From NCBI GenBank assembly GCA_023374045.1, contig CM041776.1:480693925-480757924 (forward strand): a stretch of DNA of 64,000 nucleotides, given 5' to 3'. Positions 24,783 to 37,151 of this stretch are shown here, piece by piece (the stretch's first letter is position 1; every line of letters starts with the position of its first letter). The notes under the pieces are model-generated. The model saw only the letters and a list, made by a program, of their open reading frames with translations, searched no databases and was not told the DNA's origin. Source of the stretch: Limonium bicolor. Taxonomy: Eukaryota; Streptophyta; Magnoliopsida; Caryophyllales; Plumbaginaceae. A program made the position numbers and the translations under genes.

Positions 24783-25255
24783 AGGAGAGAAGAAGAAGAA
24801 GTGTACCTCTGCTATGTACAGGACATAGAGAGAGACCCTGAGTTCGACCCCGACTTACCGGTAGTGTCGGAGTTCCCCGACTTATTTCCACGGGAACTGC
24901 CCGGCATGCCACCCACTCGGGAGGTAGAGTTCACTATCGAGCTGCTACCTAGTACCGGACCGATAGCAAGGCACCATACCGTATGGCTCCGGCAGAAATG
25001 ACTGAATAAAAAGAACAATTGAAGGATTTGTTAGATAAGGGATTCATTAGACCAAGTGTGTCACCATGGGGAGCGCCAGTCCTCTTCGTGAAGAAGAAGG
25101 ATGGTAGTCTCCGCCTCTGCATCGACTACAGAGAGCTGAATGCAGTGACAGAAGAATAAGTACCCACTACCCCGCATTGACGATCTGTTCGATCAGTTGA
25201 AGGGAGCATCTGTGTTTTCCAAGATTGATCTCAGATCGGGGTATCATCAGATAGC
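24783..25255 (+). pseudogene. Reverse transcriptase, N-terminal part (element E)
   Basis: The linker [31 protein letters not shown] is followed by [41 protein letters not shown] and [11 protein letters not shown], where solo LTR F interrupts it at 25255. Frame changes occur around 24990 and 25148. The rest of RT resumes at 29184. Confidence 0.85.
25251..25255. repeat. Target-site duplication ATAGC, left copy (solo LTR F)
   Basis: ATAGC precedes TGAAATACCCC; the second copy is 29179-29183. Confidence 0.9.
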
Positions 25256-25654
25256 TGAAATACCCCGTATTAAAAAAATAGTGATTCATTAGGCTAATAA
25301 GTAATTTAGAGGCTTAATTAAGTATAAATAATTATTAGGGAACAAATCCTGAAGAAAACGGATCCTTAAAATGGATTAGAAAGCATTACCGAATCTTAAA
25401 GCACGCTTTTCGAGGTAACCGGGAAAACGTGTCTTTAAGCGGGTCAAATAGACTCATAACAATTTTAGTCAACTAAATAATCATTAATAAATATTAGTGA
25501 GGCTTTTGAACCAATAAAAATCAAGAACGAGAAATTAGTAAAAACTGTCAAAAACGGGAAGTTGTGGGGTAGAAATATAATTAACACAAACTTATGTGTC
25601 CAAGAATGTAAAAAGAATTTTAAAACCCCCTGGTCTATGTGTGCTGTCCGATTT

Positions 25655-25669
25655 TTACATATATACCAC
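25655..25669 (+). promoter_or_regulatory. Putative LTR promoter TATA box (F)
   Basis: TTACATATATACCAC followed by a pyrimidine-rich, CTCTCTTTTACTC-type stretch, about 400 bases into the LTR. It resembles a plant TATA plus Y-patch arrangement. Confidence 0.4.
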
Positions 25670-27126
25670 ACCACACACTCTACTCTCTTTTACTCACTAA
25701 GGACAAAAACAATTAAAAACACTAAAGTAACTACTTTACCTCACTTTTTACTCTCTCTCCTCTCATCCCTCCTCTCTCACGTGAACATCTTCTTCCTCCT
25801 CTCTATTTCTCCTTCTCCATGCGATTCCATGGTGGAAATAGAAACACCCACAAACCTCTACTTCTCTCCTTTGTAACTCTCTCCAAACTCTTCCAAAAAT
25901 TATAAAAATACCACCATTTTACTCCTCTCCCCAAGAGCTACATTTCCATCTTTCCAAAATTCAAAAACAAGCACCTTCGATTTTATGGGTATACCCCATT
26001 TGGAGCTTCAACACCACCATTAGAAGGCCCTCCTTCTCCTTGTTCTACTAAGGTAAAAATATTTCGAAAACTCCATCTTTTTCTAGCCTCAAAGGTAAAA
26101 CGAAAATGTGAACTAAAGCCTTGTTTACTCCTTGTGTGTCCAGCCGATTTTGGCATTTTGGTGGTGTGAGAAACCTTGTTCTTGAGCTATCCCAAACAGC
26201 TCTTGTACTCTTGGAAGGTAATAAATTTTCTAAACCCTAAAACCTAGATTGAAACTTGATTAATGGTTAAGGTTAGTTCTAGTATTAGAATGGTGTATTA
26301 AAATGTGTATATCAATGGGTTATAGTGTTAGAGGAATTGAGATTACAAAACCGGTAGAGAGAGAAGGAAGGAAGAAGCAAGAAGAAGAAGAGAAGCAAGG
26401 TAAATAAGCTCACCTTTGTGTAGTCTTGAATGTGTATGTGTAATAGATTTTTAGAAATGAAAATTGGTATTGTAAAATGATAATGCATTGGTAGTATAAT
26501 GTGTAAGAGAATATAGCATTTTGAAGCTTTAAAAGATGTGTAAAACCTATTGAAACCAGATTGGGAACTCAATGTAGAGTGCAGGAATTTTTGTGAGTGT
26601 TGTAGCATTAGTATTTGCATATGAGAGCTTGTATATGGTTGATGTTTATAAACAGGTGAGAATGAATGAAAATGTGCTTAAAACGATGTGGTGAGAGTGT
26701 AAAAATATAGGGGAGGTTATGTCAAAATTTATATAGGATTAGAACACTTAGTGAATTATAAACTAGGTGAATGATGTAAGTTGTAACAGATTTTGAGATA
26801 GATAGATAGAGGGAAGATGGGAGAGATAGTTAATGTAGTTGTAATGTACTAGAAGTGTTAGAAATGACATTAGAAGAGGGAGTTGTAGATGGAGAGTGTT
26901 AGTGTTAAAATCTGTAGCAAAACACAACAGGAAACAACTAGTGAAAGTGTGAGTTGAAACTTAGGAAATTAGGTGAGTGAATGAGTATAAAGTTGTGTGA
27001 TGAATTAGGAAATGAATTAGTATGGTTTAGGGTGTTTAAATTGCACAAAAACATGTTAGGATGTATGTAGGAAGATTGGGGAAACAATGGGTGAAATTGG
27101 GAAAGAAAAATAAAAACTGTAACAAG

Positions 27127-27555
27127 GTTCTGGAACCGTCCGACCCAGACGGTGAGTCGGACGTGGGTCGGATGGGGCTTAAGAAACGAAATAAAACTTT
27201 CTGTAATGGTCCGACCCAGAGCCGTGAGTCGGACGTGGGTCGGACATGGCTTAAATTACGAAATAAAACATTCTGTAATGGTCCGACCCAGGGCCGTGGA
27301 TCGGACGTGGGTCGGACAGGCAAAAAAAAATATATATATTGGTCGAAGTTTCTGACTTCGTCCGACCCAGACGGTGAGTCGGACGTGGGTCGGACGGAGC
27401 TTAAGACTCGAGACCAAAACCTTCTGGAATGGTCCGACCCAGAGGGTATGGGTCGGACGGAATAGTGCTGGGTCGGACAGGGTAATTTCTGGAACCGAAT
27501 CTTACTGGAATGGTCCGACCCAGGGCTTGGGTCGGACGGTGGGTCGGACGGCCCA
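27127..27555 (+). repeat. GC-rich hairpin array in solo LTR F
   Basis: Six units spaced roughly 70-85 bases apart. Each contains GTCCGACCCAG...GTGGGTCGGAC or a close variant, so arms CCGACCC and GGGTCGG can pair, often with a second GAGTCGGAC between them. Spacers are AT-rich and share 'aacgaaataaaac..tctgtaatg'. The third spacer is interrupted by poly-A and TA repeats. Confidence 0.85.
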
Positions 27556-29178
27556 ATCCTGACAAAAAAAAATTATTTTAATTTAAATATTAATTGTATA
27601 TATATATATATATGTATACCCACACATATATGAATATGTACATGAATGTAAGCATGCCAACCTTAGGTAAGAAAATAAAGACTTAAGTAATGAACATGAG
27701 TAAGTAATGTGTAAGTGTAAGAAGTATAAGGACATAGTAAGTATGAGTTAAGTAATGATAGTTAGATTAATCATTTAATTGTATGTATATAATAGGATTT
27801 GATTTGTGACACCGGAAGAACGTTTGGAAGTACGTACAACGGTGAACGGTATGGATTCCTCATGCCCCGTATGCTATCTTGGTTACTCTGATTTGTGTGC
27901 TGTGTGCTAATTGATCACCAAATAAGATAAATGCACGAATCGGAGTAATATGCATACTTGTGAATATGTAGTGTTGTATGATGTTGATATCTTCTTTAAT
28001 TCTTAGTTTGTATAATTCATGAAATGTTTGGATGAATATGGATGTGTGTATGAATGCTGTATTGTACCGTGACCGTTATTTATTGTGTTTGGGCTTCTAA
28101 CTTATTCCTAACAAGCTAACCATCCTAACTTAAATTGGTAATTAAATTGGAATGAGTAGAAGTCCGATATAGTTTCGGCCACGCGTGAGGATGCGGAGTC
28201 ACGAGAGGTTGGCTCCAATTCCTGACTCTTAAACTGGTCCGCGGCCCAAATCCCTTAAGTGGGTAGCATCCCGGATTGGTGAGTCAAGTAAATCCCGGAT
28301 GTGGGACGGTGTAGTCCCCAAGGCCGGAGGTCCCGACGACTTAACTTGAGTATAAGTAAGTAAGTAAGAATGAGTAAGTAAAGTAAATGAAAGTAAGTAA
28401 TTGTAAGTAAGAAAAAGTAAGTAATGAGTAAAAGAGTAAAGCATTCCGATTACCCGGATGCATAATTTGGCTAACCTTGTGAAGGTAAGTAAGTTGTGTG
28501 CTACTACATTGTTGCCTTGAATTATGTAATGAATTGTATGAGCATGTAACTTGTGTGAAAGGCATGTATGTATGAAATAATAAATGGCATGTTTAGTGGA
28601 CGTCAATTAGTCGGCGTGCCCTAGCTAGCACGCGGTATATGCGGAGTCCATATGCAGCGTTTGCTGAGCCCCTTGGGGCACCATTTTTACTACACGCAGG
28701 TACCCGCGAGGGATGAAGATGTGAAGATTGAGTTCCATTTCTTTTATCTTCTTTTTGGAATGTAAACAATGAATTTATGATGGGTGTACTGAGTAGTACA
28801 TGGCTGTAGTTTTTGAATAGCCGGTGTACCATGGGGTACACCTTTTTGGATATTGGGAAAGGAGCATTGGTATAGATGAGTAGCCTTAGGAACTCATTCT
28901 TTTGGAACTTAGAAATGATGTAATCGAATGCACTTTAATACTCGGTGATCCATTGATGTAAGTATTCGGTATATGGTATTTTGGTAAGTAATTTAGTAGC
29001 TCGGTACGTTATGTTCATCAGACCGTGACTGTAAGTATTAGTAGCCTAGCTAGCCGTATGGGCGGTTAGCGGCATTGTTTCACCCGCCGTAGTAAGTATG
29101 TAATAATTCCGCTGCGAACTCGTAGGATTAATAGGACGATTAGACGGTAAGCATAGGATTAGCGGTTGGGGTGTTACA

Positions 29179-29183
29179 ATAGC
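29179..29183. repeat. Target-site duplication ATAGC, right copy (solo LTR F)
   Basis: Second copy of the duplication bounding solo LTR F; the bases also encode part of RT. Confidence 0.9.
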
Positions 29184-30330
29184 CATTAAGGAGGGACATT
29201 GAGAAGACGACATTCTGGACACGATATGGCCACTATGAGTTCACAGTGATGCCGTTCGGTGTTGTCGAACGCACCGGCGAAGTTTATGGATCTGATGAAC
29301 CGCTTGTTCCGGGAGCAGCTGGACAAGTCGGTTGTGGTTTTTATTGATGACATTCTGATATACTCGAAGTCTAAAGTTGAACATGAGGAACATCTGAGGA
29401 GGGTATTGGAAATACTAAGGGAGAACCAGCTATATGCTAAGTTCTCCAAGTGTGAGTTTTGGCTTGACCAGGTCTCTTTCCTAGGTCATGTCATCTCAGA
29501 TGCTGGGATTGCAGTGGATCCAGCAAAGATTGATGCCGTACGTAGTTGGCCAAGGCCGAAGACTGTTACCGACATCCGGAGCTTTCTCGGTCTGGCAGGT
29601 TACTACAGGAGGTTTGTTAGAGATTTCAGCAAGGTCGTGAAACCGATGACCAGTCTGTTGAAGAAGGATGCACCGTTCTTGTGGACAGTTGAATGTGAGA
29701 GATCATTTCAGCGCTTGAAGGACTCACTGACCACTGCACCGGTTCTGACCATTCCAGACGGTACAGAGGGCTTTGAGGTTTATTGTGATGCATCCGGCAG
29801 AGGGCTGGGTTGCGTGCTCATGCAACATGGCAAGGTGGTGGCATATGCCTCACGCCAGTTGAAAAAACATGAGGAGAACTACCCCACACATGATTTAGGG
29901 AGCTGGGAGCTGTAGTCTTCGCTTTGAAGATATGGCGCCACTACTTATATGGGGTTAGTGTCACGATCTACACCGATCACAAGAGTTTGAAATACATATT
30001 CACTCAGAAGGAGTTAAATCTTCGACAGAGGAGATGGTTAGAGTTTCTGAAAGACTATGACATTGACCTCCAATACAAAGAGGGGAAGGCCAATGTTGTA
30101 GCAGATGCCCTGAGCCGTCGAGCACACTCACTCCATTCGCTAGTTTCTTTCTCCAGCTTGGTTGATGAGGTGCGAGAGGCTCAGAGGACAGATGAGTACA
30201 TGAGAGAGGTCAGACAGAAGCTGACAGATGGTACCTTTGAGAGTCAGAAATACGACTTCAGACTTCATGATGATGATCTGATCAGACTTAAAGCCGGTTA
30301 TGCATACCACGGGGCAACACGGATCTGAAA
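29184..30330 (+). pseudogene. RT C-terminal part and RNase H of element E
   Basis: Resumes with [24 protein letters not shown]. One extra base near 29263 shifts frame, then [31 protein letters not shown] (catalytic F-I-D-D at 29339-29350), [25 protein letters not shown], and RNase H starting at [17 protein letters not shown]. After a frameshift near 29912 it continues [34 protein letters not shown] and [10 protein letters not shown] (about 30120). RT copies the element RNA and RNase H removes the RNA strand. Apart from the two indels the sequence is well preserved. Confidence 0.9.
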
Positions 30331-31600
30331 GACCGTATACTTAGAGAATCACACTGTTCTTCAGTTTCCATCCATCCGGGAGCCTCTAAAATGTATAAGG
30401 ACATGAAGAGATACTTCTGGTGGTCGGGGATGAAGACAGATGTTACCGAGTTCGTCTTGAGGTGTCTCACATGCCAGAAGGTGAAATTCGAGCACCGACG
30501 ACCGGGCGGAATGGTACAGTCGATGCCAGTTCCGGAGTGGAAGTTCCATGATATCTCCATGGACTTCGTAGTTGGGCTTCCACCTGCTAGGGGAGGTCTC
30601 AACATGATATGGGTGGTGGTGGATCGCCTTACCAAAGTAGCCCGATTCATACCGATGAAGGATACTTGGAAGGTGACCAAATTAGCTGAGTTATTTGAGA
30701 AAGAAATCATGAGACATCACGGGATACCAAAGACCATAGTGTCAGATAGAGATACCAGATTCCTTTCGAGGTACTGGAGAGCTACCAGAGAAGCGTTGGG
30801 TACAGAACTCAAGCTGAGTACCGCGTTCCATCCTCAGACAGATGGTCAGACTGAGCGTACTATTCAGACACTCGAGGACATGCTGAGAGCATGTGCCTTA
30901 GACTTCCAGGGCAGTTGGATTGACAGATTGCATCTGATCGAGTTTTCATACAACAACAGCTATCACGCTTCGATCAAGATGGCACCTTTTCAAGCGTTGT
31001 ACGGTAGACCATGTCATACACCGCTCTGCTGGGATGAGTCGAGTGAGACGGTCATTATAGGACCAGAATACTTAGAACAAGTTAAGGCTGAAGTTCAGAA
31101 AATAGGGAGAACATGAAAGCTGCTCAAGATAGGCAGAAGTCGTATGCTGATGTTCGACGACGGGACCTGGAGTTCGCAGTGGGCGACCAGGTATTTCTAC
31201 GAGTTTCACCGATGAAGGGTGTATTCAGGTTTGGGCAGAAGGGCAAATTAAGCCCGAAATTTGTTGGTCCTTATGAGATTACGGAGCGGGTGGGCCCGGT
31301 TGCTTACAGGTTGAATTTACCTGCTGAGCTGGGTAAAGTGCATGATGTTTTTCATGTTTCACAGCTAAAGAATACATGCACCACCCCTCCCATGTGTTAG
31401 AACCTGAGAGGTTGACTTTAGAACCGAATATGAGATCCGTGGAGACTCCTCAGAGAATCTTGGACAGTAAGACTAGGGACACTCGCCACAAGTCAGTGCG
31501 ACTGGTGAAGGTTCTCTGGTCTAACCAGGATGTCGAAGAGGCCACGTGGGAATTAGAGGATAAGATGAGGGCGAAGTACCCTTCTTTGTTTACTGACTAG
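30331..31600 (+). pseudogene. Integrase with chromodomain (element E)
   Basis: HHCC zinc region (ESH, SIHPGASKMYKDM, CLTCQKVK). The catalytic core has Asp at 30622-30624 (VVVDRLTK), Asp at 30745-30747 (VSDRDTRF) and Glu at 30853-30855 (GQTERTIQ); the second Asp and Glu are 35 residues apart, the DD35E rule. Then FQALYGRPCHTPL, GDQVFLRVSPMKG, KLSPKFVGPYEITERVGPVAYRL, VHDVFHVSQLK, and a chromodomain RLVKVLWSNQDVEEATWELEDKM (31497-31570), ending at TAG 31598-31600. Frameshifts near 30330, 31098 and 31368. Inserts the cDNA into the genome; all catalytic residues remain. Confidence 0.9.
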
Positions 31601-31612
31601 ATCGTCTGTATA

Positions 31613-31646
31613 GGGTACGGGGCGTACCCCTTTTTAAGGGGGGTAG
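31613..31646 (+). other. Hairpin-PPT module 1 in the 3' UTR of element E
   Basis: Perfect 7-bp stem GGGTACG/CGTACCC, loop GGG, then CTTTTTAAGGGGGGTAG. It sits 13 bases after the pol stop and about 265 bases before the true PPT. Equivalent modules with different paired bases occur in A, C and D. Confidence 0.75.
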
Positions 31647-31874
31647 AGCTTCCTCGCTTTTGAGTTAGGAAACGATCATGTTTGTCGTTTGTTTGGTTGT
31701 TTAAGATGTGAATTTGTGTAAGTTGCTACACTTCGGTGTAAGTATGAGTTATGTATAATACTTATGTATTGTATTTGAGATTGACCTTTGAGTCTTGAGA
31801 TGTGTGAATGTGAATATAAGAGGTGGTGTTAAGATTAAGAGAATTGTGTACTGTGAATGATTAAGCACATAGGT

Positions 31875-31911
31875 GAACTTTGAGGACAAAGTTCTTTTAA
31901 GGGGGGTAGAT
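31875..31911 (+). other. 3' PPT with hairpin (element E)
   Basis: 8-bp stem GAACTTTG/CAAAGTTC, loop AGGA, then TTTTAAGGGGGGTAGAT and the LTR at 31912. This is the expected plus-strand priming site. Confidence 0.85.
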
Positions 31912-32521
31912 TGAAATACCCCAAACTTAGATATGGTGTTTAAATGATAAACTAAGATATAAGGAGGCTAAATAATTCCTTAGAAACATTTCTAATCAAA
32001 GAAGATATAAGGAAACACCAAAAGAGCAGTTTAAGCAAAAACGTGCTCTAAGCTTGGAGAGACTTGGGAGAGTACCCAAATGTTGTTCTAAGACCTTAGT
32101 AATATCCTAATGGTCATTTTAAATCAATTACCAAAGAAAACCAAGCTTGAAAACAAGTTAAAACACAAAATGTGCTTTAAGGAGTCTTAAAGCACGTTTT
32201 GAAAAATTGTCTTGTAAATGAGTTTTGAATGGCTAAATGTCCATCATTACTCTTTAATTAACATGTGTACTATATAGTATCACATTTGGAAGTCTATATC
32301 AATGGGAAATCAAAATTTCACAACAATGTGCCTTGTTTTGTGAATAGTAAATTATTTAAGCTAGTTTATAACATAAGTCAATATAAGTGAGTTATTTGGT
32401 CAATAATGACTTAAGTACCCCTTGTTACTAATGGGGGCCGGTTTCTTGTAAGGTGAGTCACCACCTTCATGACTCATTAAGCAAATAAAGTTTTGTAAAG
32501 TAAAAGTACTATTCACCTTTT

Positions 32522-32534
32522 ACATAAATATCAC
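32522..32534 (+). promoter_or_regulatory. Putative LTR promoter TATA box (element E)
   Basis: ACATAAATATCAC followed by CTCTCTCCTCACTTCTTC, a pyrimidine-rich stretch, about 610 bases into the LTR. Matching positions in the A and B LTRs support it. Confidence 0.4.
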
Positions 32535-34224
32535 ACTTTAGTGATTCTCTCTCCTCACTTCTTCATTCTCCTTTGTTTCCCACGATTTCTTGCTCTCTCT
32601 CCCTTCTCCATTAACGTGAAGAGCACCCCATGCTAGCTCCATCTAGCTTTGCACACAACTCACTCATTTTAGCTCCAAAACCAAAACAAATTACATATTC
32701 TTCTTAGTTAGCTCAAGCTCTCTCTTTCTATCTTTTCAAAACTTCAAGAGCTTCATTTTGGTGCCAAGTCAAACCACCATTAGAGGAGGAAATTCAAGTT
32801 TGGAGACTCCATTGGCTTCTCCATTCTCTTAAGGTAAAGAAAGTGTAAGAAAATCTAGGTTTCCATCATTTTCTTCCTTGTCCGAAAATTTACACTCATG
32901 GGACTCCATGTTTATGCCTTGTTCTAGCTTGTTTTCTACTCTTCAAAGGATTGAGGAGGTCCTTCTGCTTCATATCCAAGCTTGTCTTGAGAAACCAAGG
33001 TAAAACAATCACCTTAATACCTTAAAGCATATTTTTAACCTAGGGTTTGTTCCTTAGGGTTAATGTGTTATCTAGTACTCATTGGAGTCATTGGATATTG
33101 TTAGAACATTGGCAAAGAGATACACATTGGTGACCGAGATTGAACAAAGAAAAACCTAAGGAAGAAAGCTTTTTAAGCTTGTAAAAGAACAAGGTAAATT
33201 ACTTACCTTAAGGTGTTTTATGTTTAAGGGAATGGGATTTAGATATGTGATGAGTTTAGTGTAGAGTTTACATTAGAAAAGGGTTATATAAAACCTAGGA
33301 GAAACAATGAGCATATTTGTGAACTTGTGACTAAGAAGCAAATGAGGAAAAGAGATAGTTTAAGAACATCAAGGTGAATTACAAGAAGCATTTTATTTCA
33401 ATGGGAGCCTTGTTGTGTGTATTCGCAGGTTGAAGGAAAATATATGTGGAAATTCAGTGGTTAAGATTATTGTCATTTAAGGGCCTAAGTGCCAAGCATT
33501 TTAAGTTTAAGCACTATATGATGATGTGGTGTGGTTTGGTGTTGTGATGAGAAATTGAGTGATATTGGTTGTTTGATGGAGAAAAACCAAGTGTTTGGAT
33601 GTAACTATATACTAGAGAACCCATGGCAAAATTTAGAGGAGAACTAAGTGTTTAAGATATTCTAAGGAGATTTTATGACTAAGGAAGTACTAGGAAGTTC
33701 TAGAGGTTGTCTTGATGAAAGAGGGTGAGATTAGGGTGTTTAAATGACTTGTAATGACTTAGGCATCACTGTGAAGGATTTAGGAAACAAAAGAGTGTAC
33801 TTGGGTATTTAGGACTTAGGTAAATGTTGATAAAGAAGCTAGAAAACTTGGGTAAGTTAGATGTAAGTGAGGGTGAAACTTTGAAATGGTTTAGGTGAGA
33901 ACTAGAGTATAGAATCTAAGGAAGGTTTGGTAAATGCAATAAGGCTGGAAGTGGTGTACATGGTGTGGTCAAGTTCTTAAGGAGGGAGCATTTGGTTAAT
34001 TGAAAGTCTTGGTGGAATGCATGTGAGAAATATAAGAAAATAAGTGCTAAGTGTTGGGAGCTTTGTAAGAATTGAGTAAATGTTTGAGAAGGTCTTTGGA
34101 AGTTGTTTTAATGAGTTTGGTGGAGGTTATAAGGTGGGTTTAAGTGCCAAGATGGTGTTGGACCTATTAGGACACTTGTGGAAGAGTTTGGAATTGAAAG
34201 AGCAATTAAAGAGAAAAATCTGTA

Positions 34225-34505
34225 GTGGACCGACCCAGGGTCCGACCCAGTTTTGGGTCGGTCGGGCCATGTTGAGCCAGCCGGAATGTCTCTGGACTGG
34301 ACCGACCCAGGGGTTTGGGTCGGTCGGCTTAGCTTTGGGTCGGTCGGGCAAAAATTTAACGTAGGAAATGGGTTATGTAATGGACCGACCCAGAGGGTTT
34401 GGGTCGGTCGGTCTAGCTCTGGGTCGGTCGGTGGTTTCAAAAGACGGAAAAGTTTCTGTAATGGACCGACCCAGGGGTTGGGTCGGTCGGTGTCGGTCGA
34501 CCCTT
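34225..34505 (+). repeat. GC-rich hairpin array in the 3' LTR of element E
   Basis: Four units, each opening GGACCGACCCAG and closing GGGTCGGTCGG once or twice, with spacers such as 'gtaggaaatgggttatgtaat'. The position within the LTR is like that in F (2.3 kb versus 1.9 kb from the LTR start), but the arms are ACCGACCC/GGGTCGGT instead of TCCGACCC/GGGTCGGA. Confidence 0.85.
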
Positions 34506-35974
34506 AACACTTAAAAAAAAAAGAAATTTTGAATTCTAAGGATGATAATAGTTAATAAGGTATACCTTTGGAGGGTGGTAATGATTAGGACCCTAAGAAC
34601 TTAAGGGATTAAGTTAAGATGAGTAAGAACCTTAAATGTTTAAAGTTAAGTTTGTAAGGTTAAGTGGTAAGGACTTAAGAAGGTATTCAAAGGGGATCTT
34701 TAGGAATTAAGTGAGTTAAGTAAGGTGCAAATAACTAATGGCCTAAAAATGAATCAATGTTTTAGGTTCGTGAATTGGGACCCCCAAGAAGGTTAAACAA
34801 ACAACGATCGACGGTGAACGGTACAATCCTTCTTGTGACCTGCTTGCTAACGAGGTGTCCCTCGGCTTGTGTGCTATCTGTTTAATTGCTATGACTAAAA
34901 CAAGATAAAGCATGCAACCGGTTATATTTATTCTCGTTGTGTTTGTGTTATCTTTACACTAACCCGCGAGACTTGAGATGGTTACTAACCAAGTTTAGTA
35001 CTTACTGAGTTAAGAATAAGAGTTAAGTTTGGTGGTCGTTGGTTAATGCCCGTTAGGGCTTAGCTAGCACATGGTGATTAAGATGTCTACTAACTGGAAC
35101 TTGAGTGAGGAAACCCGGGACCGATCTCCGGTCATGCATGCTAAGGAAAAAGGGGGACGGTATCTGAATCAGATCCGCCCTCCGCTTAAGGACTTGTCTT
35201 CGGACTTGTAGCCTAGGGCCGGTTGCCGGCTCGGCTACGCTGGACTCCCGTCCAGAGTAGGTGGCATTAAGATGGTGCGGTGGGATCACCTAAATCCTAG
35301 GTTCGAATTAAGCTACAACCAATCCCTTCCAGGAACGGTTTGTAAACTGAGATTAAGTTGAGATTAAGATTGAGATTAAGGTAAGGAACTGGGATTAAGG
35401 AAATGAGGACTAAGGAAGGGGTTACTAACCCACTTGATAAGGGAACGCTTGAGTCGTTAATTGTTTGTGAACTATATATGTTCATCTGTGGTTATTGTTA
35501 TTGCACTTCATATTATGCTTGTGTATGTAATCAATTTCCATGCTATCGACAATTAGTCGTCGTAGCCCGTTAGCTTGGGGGCCATGAGAGGGTGTACCAG
35601 CATTCGTGCTGACCCCCTCGGGGGCTATTTTTACACTTGCAGGTAAGAGACCCATGAGGACGCACTACGAGAGTAGGAGCGGTTAGACTTAGGGTGGGAT
35701 GTTTATTTTGAGTTCGGGTTGCGCCTGTGCACCCGACTGTTTATATTTAAACTGATGTAAGGATGTGAATATGATTTAGCTACTTGTACTCGGTTGGTTG
35801 TGGTATTGTGGATGGTGATGTTTTGAGTTGGATAAGTATTGTAAATGTTAAGGCCGGTATATTCTAACGATCAGACCGTGGCGAGGTCCAGGTGTTTATT
35901 ATTTCCGCTGTGACGAATTCGATTAAGTGTACAGTTTTGCGATAACCACGAATGGCTTTGGATGGGGTGTTACA

Positions 35975-37075
35975 GGTTATGGGTCTAATTCGGGTGAATT
36001 ATTTGAGTTGGGCTAAATCGATACAAATTTGTAAATGTCATATTAAAATAATCAATTTTTTCATTTCCGACTACATATATCTCAATAAAATTATGCTAAG
36101 TTGACTACTCATGATGTAGACATTGGTCAAATTGAAGGAACATTTTGTATGTAGGGTGGTTATACAATCTAAAATTGTATCCACCAATTCAAATCTAATT
36201 TTGTAAATCTATTCCCATTATAAGAAAATCCTTCCTCCATCAACTAGTATTATAACTATAGTCAAAAAATACAACATGAAAGTTGACACCCACATCCAAC
36301 CATAGTTAAAAAAGGCACAAACATTGTTCAAAAAGCATAAATAAAGGTTCATGATGTATTGTGATGCAAATCTATGAGACATGGCACATGTTTACCCGTT
36401 ATTTTTCAGATGTGTATCTATTAATATTTTCAAAACTTGAAAACGCAACACAATTATTTATTTACTATAGATTATATGTAGGAATAATTTTTACATACTC
36501 TTTAGCATTTACATACTTCAGTACATAAATGCTTTACATTTAGGGCGCAGGTTAGACATTACTCTCATCATGTCATTAATTAATGAAGGTTTATGGCCCA
36601 TACTTTGTTAGAGTAATGTTAGTGACTGTTATGTAGTGGTATTATTTTATTTTTATAATAAAGTAGTTAACATAATATTCTTGTTAGTGCGGGTGACAAA
36701 TGTATTGTTGAAGAATCAAATTATATTTAAAGATAATAAGAAATTAAAAGTAATAATATTATTTTAAGGTTTGGTTTAGTTCGGATTATTATCGGTTTAT
36801 TTTCGATTCGGGTTGCTTTGGGTTTTGGGTGATTATCGGGTTTCGGGTGACTATGGTTCGGATAGTTTTGGTTTGAATATTTTTGGTTCGGATGATATTG
36901 GATAGTGGTTGATTTTTGGTTCTATCAAATCTCGGTTCGATTTGGTTCGATTTGGTTCATTGTGGGTTTCGGGTCATTTTTTCATTTGTCCATACGGTTG
37001 AGAATGGATTTCGATTAGGTTCGATTCGACTCGGTTTTTCGGGTTCGGGTCAGTTTTGCCACCTCTAGTTGTATT
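35975..37075. other. Non-coding flank with hAT-like terminus
   Basis: AT-rich, no gene. 36780-37060 is a degenerate GGTTCGGGT-rich tract ending TCAGTTTTGCCACCTCTAG, whose reverse complement CTAGAGGTGGCAAAA resembles plant hAT terminal repeats. The other end of the putative element was not located. Confidence 0.35.
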
Positions 37076-37137
37076 TAGGCCCATACTACTATGGTCTGTA
37101 TTTCTCTATTAGTTCAGTACTTGTAAGCAGAGACTTT

Positions 37138-37151
37138 CTGCTATATAAACC
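37138..37151 (+). promoter_or_regulatory. TATA-box-like sequence, downstream transcript unknown
   Basis: TGCTATATAAACCC followed about 25-35 bases later by 'aacatcaataatactcaagc', which looks like a plant transcription start region or the R region of a small Copia LTR. No coding region is confirmed downstream. Confidence 0.25.

Larger units (their letters stand above)
25256..29178 (+). mobile_element. Solo LTR F (Tekay-like, 3.9 kb) inserted in the RT of element E
   Basis: Begins TGAAATACCCCG and ends GGGGTGTTACA, with a perfect 5-bp target duplication ATAGC. Removing the LTR and one ATAGC rejoins RT in frame (YHQIA - IKEGDIEKTTF). There is no internal domain, so this is a product of recombination between the two LTRs. 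It carries a GC-rich hairpin array (27127-27555), a (TA)n run near 27600 and AAGTA-rich DNA at 28340-28440. Overall layout matches the E and B LTRs, but the sequence is a different subfamily. Confidence 0.9.
9571..35974 (+). mobile_element. Element E: Tekay-like chromovirus carrying an AlkB domain, 5'-truncated, twice interrupted
   Basis: Plus-strand Ty3/Gypsy element with gag, AlkB-like dioxygenase, protease, RT, RNase H, integrase, chromodomain, PPT and 3' LTR. The order PR-RT-RH-INT defines Gypsy; the C-terminal chromodomain and the sequence type point to the Tekay/Del chromovirus lineage. Two later insertions split it: element C (11645-24128) within the AlkB end and solo LTR F (25256-29178) within RT. 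Without them about 10 kb remains. The 5' LTR and PBS are absent. Several single-base frameshifts and at least one in-frame stop make this copy inactive as assembled. Confidence 0.85.
31912..35974 (+). repeat. 3' LTR of element E
   Basis: 4063 bases, TGAAATACCCC...GGGGTGTTACA, directly after the PPT. It shares many blocks with the A and B LTRs, such as 'aagcacgttttgaaaaattgtcttgtaaatgag', 'tgggggccggtttcttgtaa' and the 'ggcctaagtgccaagca' stretch. The five bases after it are GGTTA; no matching 5' target copy is available because the 5' end is lost. Confidence 0.9.
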